NCBI GenBank assembly: GCA_006503535.1
Contig: QYRS01000001.1
Coordinates: forward strand, 1,550,001-1,614,000
DNA: 64,000 nucleotides
Reading direction: 5' to 3'
Source of the DNA: Arthrinium phaeospermum
Lineage: Eukaryota > Ascomycota > Sordariomycetes > Amphisphaeriales > Apiosporaceae
The translations under genes were made by a program, and so were the position numbers. The notes under the pieces are model-generated. The model ran no database searches. It saw only the letters and a list, made by a program, of their open reading frames with translations, and was not told the origin of the DNA. Shown in pieces: positions 32,801 through 45,000 of this stretch (position 1 is its first letter; each line of letters starts with the position of its first letter).

Positions 32801-35800
32801 GTTATCGCCGGCATTTCAGCTTCAGCTGTGCGGCCGCACCCTGAGAAGGAACCAATCTCGTGAAGGTTACCGTGGGTGTAGGGTCGACAATACCCACCCA
32901 CTGTCAGAGATCGTTTTGCGAGATGAGGATTTGTCCTTCTGATCTTGGGGTGACCCTGCCGGCAAAAAGAGACAGCGCTGGGCGCGGGGGCGGAATCCAG
33001 TGTCTCCGGCGCAGGCGCAGGCATTTCCTCTTTTTTTCCTTTGGTGATCGACATTCTACTCCTTTTTTACCCCCTTCTCCTTCCACGAGGCGGTGTCCCG
33101 CTGTTCAATTAAACTTTTCTGATCGAGAGGTTTGTGAAGATCAGTTGTTTCGAAGTGCCAGGACCGCGATGGGATTGGACGGTCGCATTGGATGGGATTG
33201 ACAGGTGGGCAATTGCCCAACAACCAATCCAATCAGTTCCCGTCACTGCCAAAATCCGGAGCCAAACGGAGCCGAGCCTGAGGACGCAAAAAAAGAAAAA
33301 GATCACCGTTTTTCGCTCTCCGTGGATCCCAAGGAACTGACTCGGGGCTGAGGGCACCGTTTCGAGCTTCCAAGTTATTCGGCCTCCACCGTTGTGCAAA
33401 TCGTGGAGCTCGAGCACTCCTGCGCAATCTGGGCTGAACACAGATTTCTCTGCCCTCTGGGATCCCCATGAACTGACAAACGCGCTGACTAAGTAAACAT
33501 ACATAACCCATTACGGAGAGAGGAAGCGCACGCCTTTCCATTTTTGTCGGGTCTTTCCATCCATCCATCCTGGCAGGTGGGCAGTGGGGGCCAGCAGCAG
33601 GCTAGGGGAGCCGGCCAGGAACAAACACGACGTCGTGCTGCCTGCTTTGCTGCTGTCGCCCATGGTTGCAGCGCTAGGAACCAGGTACGGGATGAGACTC
33701 TGTCAAACCTGCCCCGCCGGCGGGGGGAACGCGCATGCGAAGCTATTCGCAATCCCTTCCGGAGCAGGCATGCCAAGGCAAGTGCATGGGCTAACTGGGT
33801 ATCGGTGGCTGGTGTCTGGGGCTGGCCGCGCAAAAAGATAACATCAGCGGTGTTTCGCTTCCCCGAAAGGTGAGGTTCGCCAGCAGAGGCGGACCCATTT
33901 CACGAAAACGGCTTCCCGGAAACACCCAAGCCCGACCGGCTTTGGCTCCGCCTCGTCACCGGGAACATGCCTACGCGGGAAATGAAGCCGGGCACCGTCA
34001 ATCATTCAGGAACAAGCTCCAGTGCTGGATAAGAGAGGGAGAGATAGGATAGATGCAGCCGCGGCTGACACAAGCCCGATGGAGCGGGGGGGCCTCGTGG
34101 CATGCGATGCGTGCGAGGCAGCTTTTAGTTCGGTTTCGAAATTAGTACCGTGATAGTACGACTGGATTATGATCGGTCGGGCCTAGTAGACAGACGACGT
34201 CGCCCACCCGTCGCAATGGTTCACTAACGGCGTCGGAAATCCCAAGGCCACGGGATGCCTGCCGGCTACAGCTGCTTTGGTTTGGTGTCTTTGGCTGGTC
34301 TCGTCGCTTGGGGCTCCGATTGGTGGGACGGTGGGGTGGGACGACGCCCTGAAGCGGCATGACGTAGCAAGCGCTAGTAGGGTTTGGCAGTGTGTTTCTC
34401 ATCTCTCTCTTGTTTTTTTTTTCTAATTCTGCGTAGGCAAGTAGGGTGTGATTGTTTGGAGTGTCTGTTCCTATTTCGGGCAACTTACTGTACCCACGAA
34501 CGAGACAAATTGCTCCGACTGGTCTCGGAGCTGGGCTTGAGCTTGATCTCACGTTGCAGAGAGGGTAGGGTGTGCGCCGCTATGTGGCCGAAGATTTCTG
34601 GGGAGCAGGACCCTGAATGAGACCTGCGCCCTTTAGGTTTGCGCGTCGATGTTGTCACTCCCGCCGCCGCATGACGACGGCAAAGAAGAGGAGACTGGGC
34701 GGTGATGCTGGCGATTGAATGATGGTGAATTATCCAGTGAAAACAAACTAGCGCTGCAACCGTGAATCTGATCGTTCGGGTTTCGATTAAATGCATCGAT
34801 CGCGGCTAGTCCGCTACCTTTGCACCCGACAAAGCCGAGTCGACTGACGTTGATTTTCAGTATGTGTGTTCATTGTTCCCAAGGGAGTAAGGGTAGACAG
34901 TCAGCTTAGGTGGTCTCCATTTTCTCTCCGCCTAGTCCAGCCTGGTCAGCACCTTGATTGCTTGATACCAATTGCCAATGGCTGGCTTTTCCCACACGTA
35001 CACCATTCACCACCTATAAACGTGTGTGTCCCGCAAATCCGAGCCCACTGCATCATGCTATTGCGCGTCCCAGAGTGTGACCAGAACCGAATCATAACGG
35101 CGCCATGTGCTGAAAACCTGCTGCCAAGCGGCCCCCCCAGATTGGCCAGCCCGAGGGACGGGCAATTAGGCGTGTATGCAACCGCCGTCATAGGAGGGGG
35201 CCCGCCGGCCAATTGCTACTGTAGCAGCCGCCCGTCGTCGCTTTTTTGGCTGCTGGCTCGCTCGCCCACCACCCACCACTCACACCCTACTAACCTAACT
35301 GATATCATCTCCCCGCGTTGTCTGTCATCGAAGGCGGACGGGACCCCCTTAAACCCCCTCCTCGAAAACTGGCGCTGTGCATCGTATCGCAAATCGTCGA
35401 CCTCCTTCTCCGTCCAATACTCTGGAGATGCGGAGGTTAGTCAGTGGGAGGGACGAGAAGAAGCCAAATAAACTTCCGCATCCCATTCGTACCTGACGAA
35501 TGCCGATCCCAGAGTCGGTAGGAGGAGGAGGAGGGGGTCCTGCCCAACCAGTCGATGATGTTGTATTGTTACCATAGCATTACTCAGGGAAAGCCCCCTT
35601 GTACGCGCACTTCCCCTGCGGAGCTGGCGGAGCCCAAGGGTAGCCCTCCCGCCGATCTCTCATCTCATCAAGCTGTCGTTTTTTGCTTCCGATTGCAACG
35701 TTGCTCGTTCCGCTGGTTCAATATACCTACATACCGCCCTCCGATTGTGTCAATGTGCCCGCTCAATTGTCGTCGTCCTTTGTCGTCGTCGTCGTCGGTA

Positions 35801-38721
35801 AGCTAAACTAACGTAATGCGGCGCATACCACTGCTGCTGGCCTTGGACCCTTGTGGGGGACGCTTGCTCGCTACCAACACTGCGCATAACGAAGCATGGA
35901 CGCCGGCGGCGAACTTTTTGCTCTTCGCCAAATTACATCTTCACTGCAAGCCATGTAGAATCGAGTACGCATGAGCACACGCTAGCCTCTTTCAATGACC
36001 TACCGAGCCATATAGCACCTCCGGCCGAGGCGGTTATGATGACAATGCCCACATAGACAGGACCCTGGCCTGCGTAGCTTCATTCCGTATTCGGTCATCC
36101 GTCAGGTGCCTTAGTCTCTTGTCCCTACGTAAGAATGGAAGGAGATGTGTCTGTTTGTGTGCATGTGCGTCGACGTGCAGAGAGATACATCAGCTACTGC
36201 TAGTTAGCTGCTTGGGACCCCGTGGGTGAAGCGGAAACCTGAAGGCCGCCCAAGAAAAACAGCCAAGGTTGTTGTTTATTAGTCGAACCGGAACGGGGAC
36301 ATTGAACCAATTAGCACCCAAGTCCGACCACCATCTAGCCAACCAGAAAACGACGATCGACCACTGGAGAAGGAAAAAAAAAGAGACAGAAACAAAAACA
36401 ACAACCCTTGCTTGCAAAACGCCGCCGCACGCAACAACCAACTGACTGCTGGCATGGCGCTCTCGTTGTCCCGCTGATCCAGGGTCCTTTCACAATCCCT
36501 TAATATCGCTCCCGCGAGGCATTATGACATCGACGTGCAGATCGTAGCGACGAGGACCCTGATCGGCCCCCCCAAGCTCCAGCCAGCATTGCTATTTTTT
36601 CTTCTTCTTTTCCTAGCTCTCTGCCTCACACACCCCAAGTCCAATTCAACGGCAGACCGACTGCGGTGACCAGCAGACCCCACTACACACCGACCGGTCG
36701 ATACCTATCAGGTGGGAAAGGGACAAGATCATTGGCGATGGGGTCATCTTTCCAGTTTCTATGTTTACTTGATTATTAGACGCAGTAGCCCGTTGGTGTT
36801 TGACATGGGATGTTGTAGAAAATCCATTATATCCATTTGCCTACAGCAAAACCTGGCAAGGGTTGGTCGAATACGAAGTCGACGATGCTGGAGGCTGCAG
36901 GTCAGGCTAGGCCAAGAGCAGAGCACGACTTGGCAAGGTCGGCTTCACTAACAGACAGGACCCATCTGCGCTGGATGGGGCCGGCGGTTTTCGTTCAAAA
37001 GGTGGTCGGTGGTCGGTTGGTAGGGCGCGTGCACACAGATGGAGGGCCCCTCCCAAGACCAGGACCCAAGACCCAGACCCAATATTGAATTTGAACACCA
37101 CATCGAATATCACGTCGGATAACACATCGGATATAGGTCAGACATGGGTAGAAGTTTTCACTTTCTCAGTGTTGATATATCGGTAATCATATTGGCTAAT
37201 ATAACATAAAATTTCAAATCGGTTGTTGTATGTGTTTTGTTGTTACAGAGACTTGGGTATCCATCGTAAAAAAAAAAAGTCTCAAAATCCAAAAACGTTT
37301 CGCTAAGCTCGGTCGTTGCCTTCCTGTTCGTTGCCCCCTGTCCTCATGAGATTGAGCGCTGCTCAACATGAAAAAATGATTCCCAATCCGTCGAAAAAGA
37401 ACGCCCCTTGTAAAATGCTGCCTCCCAATAACCAAGAAAGGGACCCATTTTCCTGCCAAGTCCGAAACCCAATCACCAGCAGGAGGGACAATTAAAAAAG
37501 AAGAGATAGTAGACCATTCAGGTCCAGTGAGCCGTAGGCGATGCCAGATCAGGCCCAAAGCCCACTCGAGTCTGCAGCGACTAGCGAGTTTGGGTGCCAA
37601 CCGTGGTGGATGCCGGGGGGTGCCAGAAAAGCAGCTCGACGTCAGAGGCGCAAATTTCTGGCAGGGGAATGCCGGCCCTAAAATAGGCAGAGGGTGGTGG
37701 AGGGGCTGTGAGGCTTTTCGCGGCCACCAAAAGGCACCACCGATTCATGATTGGCCTCGGAGCTGGCACTAGTGACGTGGAGATGCTCGAGTTCGGCCGT
37801 GGGCGTATCCATCCCTTCAACGCACTCATTGGCGAATGGCAGCCCAAGCCTCCCAGCACTGCGGATTCATGTGATGCTGGCCCCCCCTTCAGTGATCCCT
37901 GGGCAGCGGCGCTATTTGCACCCTTTCAATTCCGAACCGAACCAATGCCCGATGCAAAGAGGTCGAGGGCGACCGTGGGTGGCAGGCACGGCAAATGCTC
38001 GTCTCGCGCCGTGTTTGACATGACGAGAATGAGACAATTCGCATTTGGCCCTGGTGCCAATGCCAATCCCATCGTGATCTGGCGTTCCATCCCAGCTGGG
38101 GCCCCGTTAGAAAGTTGTCGCGCGACAACAATGGGGTCCATCGAGTGCCGATATACCCATAACCATAATTGCTGAGTGGTATCGCCGAAATCTTAGTAAT
38201 GGTCGTCTCATGTCTGCGTGCCACCGGACATCGGCACCTCGGTTGTCAGTGGGCAACCCGTGCTGCATGTTCGCGAAACCGAAGTCGTGGTCTAGACTCG
38301 GGATGGCCACACAGGCCTAGACGCCAGGATGGCCTTGCCTCCGATGAAACAGCACAGCGAGCCTTTCTTCAGACTGCATCTTCGCTCTCGCAACACCACG
38401 TGTGGGAGTCCCATGCCAATGGGCGGCTCATCGGCACGCCTGCTATTTTTTTTGGCCTTCGCGGTAAGATGCGATGCGATGCAAATCCAGGGATTAGTGA
38501 CCGCCGGATTGCCGGTCGCGCGAGTCTTCAGAAGTGGTTGCCCCGCACAACAAAGATGTGGACGGGGGGTCAACCTCCGAGCGTCGAAGAACTCGGTGTG
38601 TGCGCTCTGTGGGCGGTGGTAGTGGTTACCGTGACAATGTCACGTAGATTAGGTTGAGATGCATCATGATGCCTCTCGTGTGTGCTCCAGGACGTTTGAG
38701 AAGCTGGATAGAAGAGCCTCT
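29833..38721. other. Gene-poor region I, about 8.9 kb
   Basis: No open frame here looks like a protein: frames are short, Arg/Ser/Pro-rich or overlapping on both strands, and none has a family motif, signal peptide or convincing splice pattern. Base composition is not strikingly AT-rich, so it does not look like a heavily RIP-mutated transposon graveyard. It could hold non-coding RNA, long UTRs or distal regulatory DNA; nothing specific seen. Confidence 0.5.
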
Positions 38722-39006
38722 TCATTTGTAGCCCACCATCTTGGCGCACCGGTCGCAGTAGTAGATGTTGTGCCCGACGCGGACCATTCCAGTGGAGGCA
38801 GGGTCGTCAGTGCTGGTCGCCTCAACCGATCGGGCGCAGCGCATGCAGCGCAGCACCTCGACAGAGGCGATGGGCCGGGAGATGGGGTCCATGCTGGCCC
38901 GGAAGGGTGAGGGAGCTGACAGGTCGGAGTCGGATGAAGAGTAGGAAGATGCCGAGGAGGTGGAGGAGGAGCTGGAGTATTGCGATTTGGGTGGTCTGGT
39001 CGCCAT
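38722..39006 (-). CDS. Small CxxC zinc-ribbon-like protein, uncharacterised
   Basis: Single exon, 94 aa, ATG at 39006. The N-terminal half is a Ser-rich low-complexity tail (SSSSSTSSASSYSSSDSD) with basic residues; the C-terminal half has two CxxC pairs, RCMRCARS and YCDRCAKMVGYK, about 30 residues apart, suggesting one zinc site. Between them is GMVRVGHNIYY. No known family recognised, but the clean Cys pattern, ATG, TATA box and stop support a real gene. It stands alone between two long gene-poor stretches. Confidence 0.75.
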   Translation of the reverse strand: MATRPPKSQYSSSSSTSSASSYSSSDSDLSAPSPFRASMDPISRPIASVEVLRCMRCARSVEATSTDDPASTGMVRVGHNIYYCDRCAKMVGYK

Positions 39007-39080
39007 TTCGTTGATGTGAAGAGAGTTTTGGGTGAATTCACTTGGGCAGTGAATGTAGACTAAAGCGTGGTAGTGGATGT

Positions 39081-39086
39081 TATATA
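39081..39086 (-). promoter_or_regulatory. TATA box of the CxxC protein gene
   Basis: TATATA on the minus strand, 75-80 bp upstream of the ATG at 39006. Confidence 0.45.
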
Positions 39087-42000
39087 TGGACGACAGTGAG
39101 GATCCAGAAATAGGTTGGGTGGTGGTGTTGAGGGAGGCTGGTTGCTGGCTTATGTATATGTAGATGTGGTAGTATGCAGCGGGTGGATGGGGGTGGCCGT
39201 TAGAAATAGGCAGCCCTGGAATGGAGCTTGGGTTTGGAGTGTGGTTTTGGCTAGATGCGAACTCGACTGATTGCAGGGTTGGCCTAGTGTTGGGTAGATG
39301 GATTCGTTCCGGAAGGGTCTATTTTCTTGGGGGGGTTGAAGGTTGCTGGTCCCGGTCAGGTAATAATAGGGAGGAAAAGGGCTGAGTCGAGATGCCAACA
39401 AAGACTGGAGTCTGGATGGAGATATTGGACAAACCAGAGTTATAAGTGAAGTAGTAAGTAATATAACATCAGACTCTGGCAGAAAAGCTATGTCATGTAA
39501 GAAGTGGGGTCGGCCTGCGAAACAAGACAAGCGCACTGGGACCAGGTTTGGTGGATGGGTAGTAGTGCGTAGCGCTGCTGCTGGGGCTCTCTGGGCTCTG
39601 GGCTCTGGGCGCTGGGCTCTGGGCTCTGGGACTGGGCACTGGGCAACAGGAGGAGAAGAGAGAGCGAGAGCTGTGGAAGAGAGGGTCCAGGTCTTGGCTC
39701 TCTTTTTTCCTTTTGGCTGGTCTCTGGCCTCTAAAAGACTCTAGTCGCCTGGTCTGTGTTGCTTTGCCTTGGAAGGGAAGGTGAGGGAGAGAGAGCTGGA
39801 TTGGAGAGTTCGTGCGAAACTGTCCAGTAGTAGCCGGCCGGCGCAGCAGAGTAGAAGTAGTTTAGGTCGCTGCACTGCAGGCGTCGCAGTAGTACTGAGG
39901 GTACGGTAGGTACGGTATCGGTACGGTACCTTGGTGACTGTACTACTATTACGGGACGGTCGGGCTCGATGACTGTGACTGGATAGTTCGGGCGCTCTGC
40001 ATTAATTTGACGGTGGATGGCGTGGCTTATGGCGACAACTCACAGCCGAGACAAGACTGTGAGGGAAAAAAATAGTACACGGGGTACACACGCACAAGGC
40101 TCGCGCCCTCGGACAAGGACCTGGGTCGGAGCTGCAGCAGTAGTCTGGGCGAGTAGGTACAGCGGAGCACACAAACACCACAGCGAAGTTACAATGGAAT
40201 TCCGAATGCACAGCAGCAGGATTGGTAATGGTTTTGGTCCAGCACAATATGGTCTGGCAACTGAGACTGAGTAGCAGGAGATAAACGCGACGACGGTTCG
40301 AGATTGAACTCCGTTTTCCGTCCGGGTCTGGTCGGGGTAATGCCAATAAACTGGAAGTTGCCGAGATTTGTGCTCGTTTCAACCAAAGACACTTGTCTGT
40401 TGTCGATGAAATGGGACGAGAAACGGAACTGGGTTTCTTGGGCGTCCGTCTGGGTTTCGTCCGTTATTTTGGTACGGTACGGGAGATGACAATGACAACC
40501 GTTTTGCTGTCTTGGGACTCGATGTCGGGGTTTTTTCGTTACGCTCGGCGAATGGGCCACAGGGAGAGAGATGGAAAGAGAGAGATATTTCGGAAGAAGG
40601 CTGGAATCACCAATGGAAGAAATAGAAGAAACAGCAAACCTCGGAGGTGAGGCCGGGGGGTACAGACTCTTTATGGGGGGGCATCACGTTCAGCAGCTCC
40701 CATGCATGTAGACTTATTTAATCCACCATCACGATTCCGATTCTCACGAGTGCAGTAATTCAATCTACAGGTAACACCCTCTTATCAATAGCTCTGCTAG
40801 CATAGCTAGCACCCCGATCAATCGGGACTCGGGAAAAGAAGACAACAAACAGAACATGAAGGCCGAGCATGGGAAACCAAGATTTGGATCGATCTGTTTG
40901 CCATAGCCCTCCGGACATGCGTTCTAGGCAGAGGGAATCGTGATCGAGGATCGAAGTTGAGTTTCAGGAGCGCTACTAGTCGCCTGAGAGTGGCCTGGTG
41001 GGAAAGGGGATAGTTGGAGACTTCATCCAACAGATCTTAGATCCCCCGCTGCCATCTGATATCAGGCCCTGCTTAGGGGGGCGAAAAACGCGTAAATGAG
41101 TACACGTCTGCAGTTGCCGGCCGGTTTTCCCTGATTCTCTTCACCTGATTGACGGTGACTAGTCTCGCTACCGGGCACGATACTGATAAAAAAAAGCCTA
41201 CCAGACCCATCCCTTTTCTCCGAGATGGGGCACGCAAGAGCAATACGACCGCGTGCGCATGCAAATCTTGCCCAATCTGTTCTTGCTAGGCTTGCCTCCT
41301 TTCACCACATCGTACATACTGCTAGCGACTCAATGCACCGAGATCGTGCGAACATGTTGTCCGGGGAAGGGAGGACATTGGCTTGCTTATGTACGATTTG
41401 GGGCCAGGCGGGCACTTGGAGCCGGATCTCCCGTATCTAAAGGGCGATCAGCCCCTCCGTGTTCGATGGCCAGGCCATATCATGTTGAACCCTGGGAGGG
41501 TCATACATATTACAATAGCCCTGGACTGCAGCCACTAGGCAACGGTCGTGGGTACCTTTTTTCTTCACTGCCCTTTCTTTTTCTTGCTCTACAGTACCTC
41601 CATCGAGATGATCGATAACGGAGGCTCAAGTGATCCTTGTTCCGACGGTGTTCCAACCGAAAGGGCTAATGACCGTTCCAGTCAGACGGAGGGCCTTATG
41701 CGTGCTAGCGAGTCTTAGCCAGTAACGTTTTTACTCCAACCCGCAGCTGGCAGGGGGGGTGGAACGGAAATGGGGGGAAGAAAAGGGGAGAAAAAAGGGA
41801 GCCCTTTGGGAGGGCGAAAAGGAAAAAAGGGAAAAAGGAGGGGCGGATCAGTCCATTTGCAGTCTAGCCCTCACTGACACTGCCGATCGCCTCACCAAAT
41901 CTTCGATCCAGACCGTTCCGCAGCCTCTTCATCTCGTCGCGGCATGCCTAAGCATGATCATCCTAGGGGTTCTCTTTGAATCTGGATAATCGCTGGCGAT

Positions 42001-45000
42001 CAGGGAAAACGCCCTCGATGCTCTCGACGCTCTCCCCAGCTGGCCAAGCTACCGCCCAGCGACCACTCATAACCACGCAATTTGCGACAATACGGCTCCG
42101 TTTTGCACCTCCTCAGGCTCCTCTGAATTTCTTGACTTGACTCTGACGCTGGAGAAAAAGCCTGGAAAACCTGCACAAACCTGCTTTGCCTGCACGTTTT
42201 TCCTCCGTGATGTAAAACAAAAACTAGCAGCTTATGCTTATGCAGCAATCTGCTCTCGCCGCGCTCGTTCCGTAAAACCTAATCTGCCCCGTCCGTCTCC
42301 AACCAAAACGCCAAGTGGTGCCAAGCCCTGTCGTCGCTCTCTCCGTCTAATACTTAGCTAAACGAACTGTGGGCTCCATCCAAAACCAGCTCAGCTCACC
42401 ATCGAGCCATGTACTCCGTCTTGCTTGCCTCTGATAAATGTAACTGCATCAGATACATTGGAAACACGGCAGCAGCAGCAGCAGCAGCAGGGCACCGCAA
42501 CCTCGCGGATTACGGATCACCTGGGGGAGGAGGGCTGGGGTGCATGTACATACGGTGCTACTGCCTGCTGCAACTGCAAGCCCTCGATCCGCACTGATAT
42601 CAAAGATCTAGTTGACACGCAACCCGCCCGCGTCGGAATTGAGTAGCATCCCGTCGCATCCCGTCGCATCTACAATCTAAAATCACGACGGCCGGTTGGT
42701 GGGTGCATGTCCCTGTATTGAATGCCACGTACGCAGAAGTAAACCGCAGCTGATGGAAACACTGTCTCACGATTTTCTTTCTCTCCGGAACTGGTGATGA
42801 GAGAAAGACACGCGGAGACGCGGGGAAAACGGATGGCGCGGTCATCGTCTGCTGCTGCTGCTGCTGCTGCATGGCATCTTCACCATCATATGTACTATTG
42901 CTTTCCATGAAAGTCTATTTTCCTCACCCTGCGGTGCCTCGGTATATCGCTACATGCCGAACCGAACACACCGCACGCCAATGTACATTAAGCGTGAGTC
43001 ACTCCGGATGATCCAGAGCTATCTAGCAGTATTCTATTCTGCACCACCTGCTAGTACAGACCAGGGCAGGGCAGGGCAGGTTGGTGGTACTGCTTCATCC
43101 TGGTATCACGGCATAACCAGCATGCAGCTTGCAGACGCAAGCCGCGTGGTTGTCAGTTTGATATTGATGCCTGCCTACCTAGTACCTACAGTACCAGCGA
43201 TTTCATTGCATGGGCCTGGACCGGACTGTACGTACTGTGGCCGTCCGTCGTCAATGGCGACCGATTCCGCCAGGCCACACTCAGTAAGCATATCGCACTC
43301 CGTATCGCTGTCGTTTTATCGTGATTGATGACCGTTACATTGCAGCCGCTTTGACTGCGACTGTAAATTGTTTCGTTCGCGCTCTCTGGTCTCTGTCTCT
43401 CACCCAGTCGCCACTCCGCTTCCCCGGTCTTCGGAAGAGCCAGCAGGCAGGCCGCCAACTACTGCGCCAACCTGATTTTTCCGTTCCCCAGCGACGAATT
43501 CCCGGCATCAGGCTTTAGATATGGGTAGACCATGGCCTCACCCGTGCGGGCGTTTGATCTTCGGATTTGTGCATATCAAATGATCGACGACGAACCAGAC
43601 CCAACGATCAGGTAGCTCGGTGGAGTGATCCGTTTTCCGGCTTCGCCTAGGCATTTTGGGAGAGCCGAGGACGCGTGCCCGTAACGTTTTTTTGTGGTTT
43701 TCTGTTTCCCAGCACCACGACGCACACTTACAAGTCACAAGCCAGAGAACCACAACTTTTTCTTTCATTTCTCTGCCTCTCCCTGCATCTCGCGAGACCC
43801 ATGATCAGCTGTCTGCTTTTCCTCTTTTCGTGCTTTCTCGAAGGAATTTCCGGACCCGGCTGGCTTCTGGCTTGTTACAGGATTGCATGGAAGCGTCTAG
43901 GCCCCTCCGGCCTCTCCTCATTCTATGGAAACCTTTGGGGACCTTTGGGACCTTTGGGATTGGGAGCGGAGTTTGGGTTTGGGTTCTTAGTACTTACCTC
44001 TGGGTTCACGTGCTGCTGCTGAATCCCGGCAACGCATCAGGCACCGCAATTCTCTTGCCCGCCGCCGGCTCCAGCTTCCCAAGCACCAGGCACCAGGTCA
44101 GGTCGGTGCAGTAGTCGGTCAGCATCATCAATGACCAACGAACCGACAGTCACTTGTCATTTTGTTACAACTGAAAATTTCCAATGCAGCTCTGGTGGAC
44201 CAACGTGACCCGGACCCCCCGTCATCCATTGAATGGGTATTTCTTCCGTTTCGAGCCCGGCAAGGGCCTTTTTCTCGCGGTTTCCACCCGGCAAAGTCAA
44301 AGCCTCTCTTGCTCTTCTTTTCGCGCCTGATGACTGACATTGCCAATTAACACCTGACCGCTTTGCTTGCTAACCTCCTAACCTCCTCGGCTTACAATTG
44401 GTTCTCGCAATCACCCGCTGCCTAATCTGCTAAGGTTGTCAGAGAGCTTAATCGGATCCTGGTCCCTGCCTGTCACCGGGCTTTGCGCGCTGTCCAGTCT
44501 CCAGATATGTCGAAATAGAACTATTGCTTTCGCCCTTCCAACTCTATCTGACGCTCTTCCGTTTCCGGAGGAGTGGGTTGGTTGGGCCCCCTCCTTAGGT
44601 TCTCCAGGCAAACCAAACAACCAAACATCGCGGATGCCGGTGCTCACCTTCTCACCTCCTCCTGCCTTCTGTACTTACCTATGTACTACTGACCATTTGC
44701 CCGAGACACCGAATCCCCGCCGAACGAGGCGAGCATTATTGGATTCGAGAGGGGGAAAATGGGTTACACAAAAGGGTCGGATAAGGGTCCAAACTTTTGG
44801 TCCAAGCTTCCACCACCTTTGTGTGGGCTAAAGGCTGAAGCGCACTCCTGACAGCGGCGCCTGACGGGGGCAGGAGGATTTAGGCACCGCATAGGGCAAT
44901 AGGGCAACAGGGCGGCAGATAGCGCAAGCCCGAAAACGACGCCTTCGTGTTTGACTACACACGTAGAACTTCTTCTCTTTTTCTTTCTCGACTGACTAAC

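Noticed and set aside
42465..42870. CAG and CTG runs as poly-Gln coding exons
   Set aside because: Surrounding frames on both strands are short and unlike protein; treated as microsatellites.
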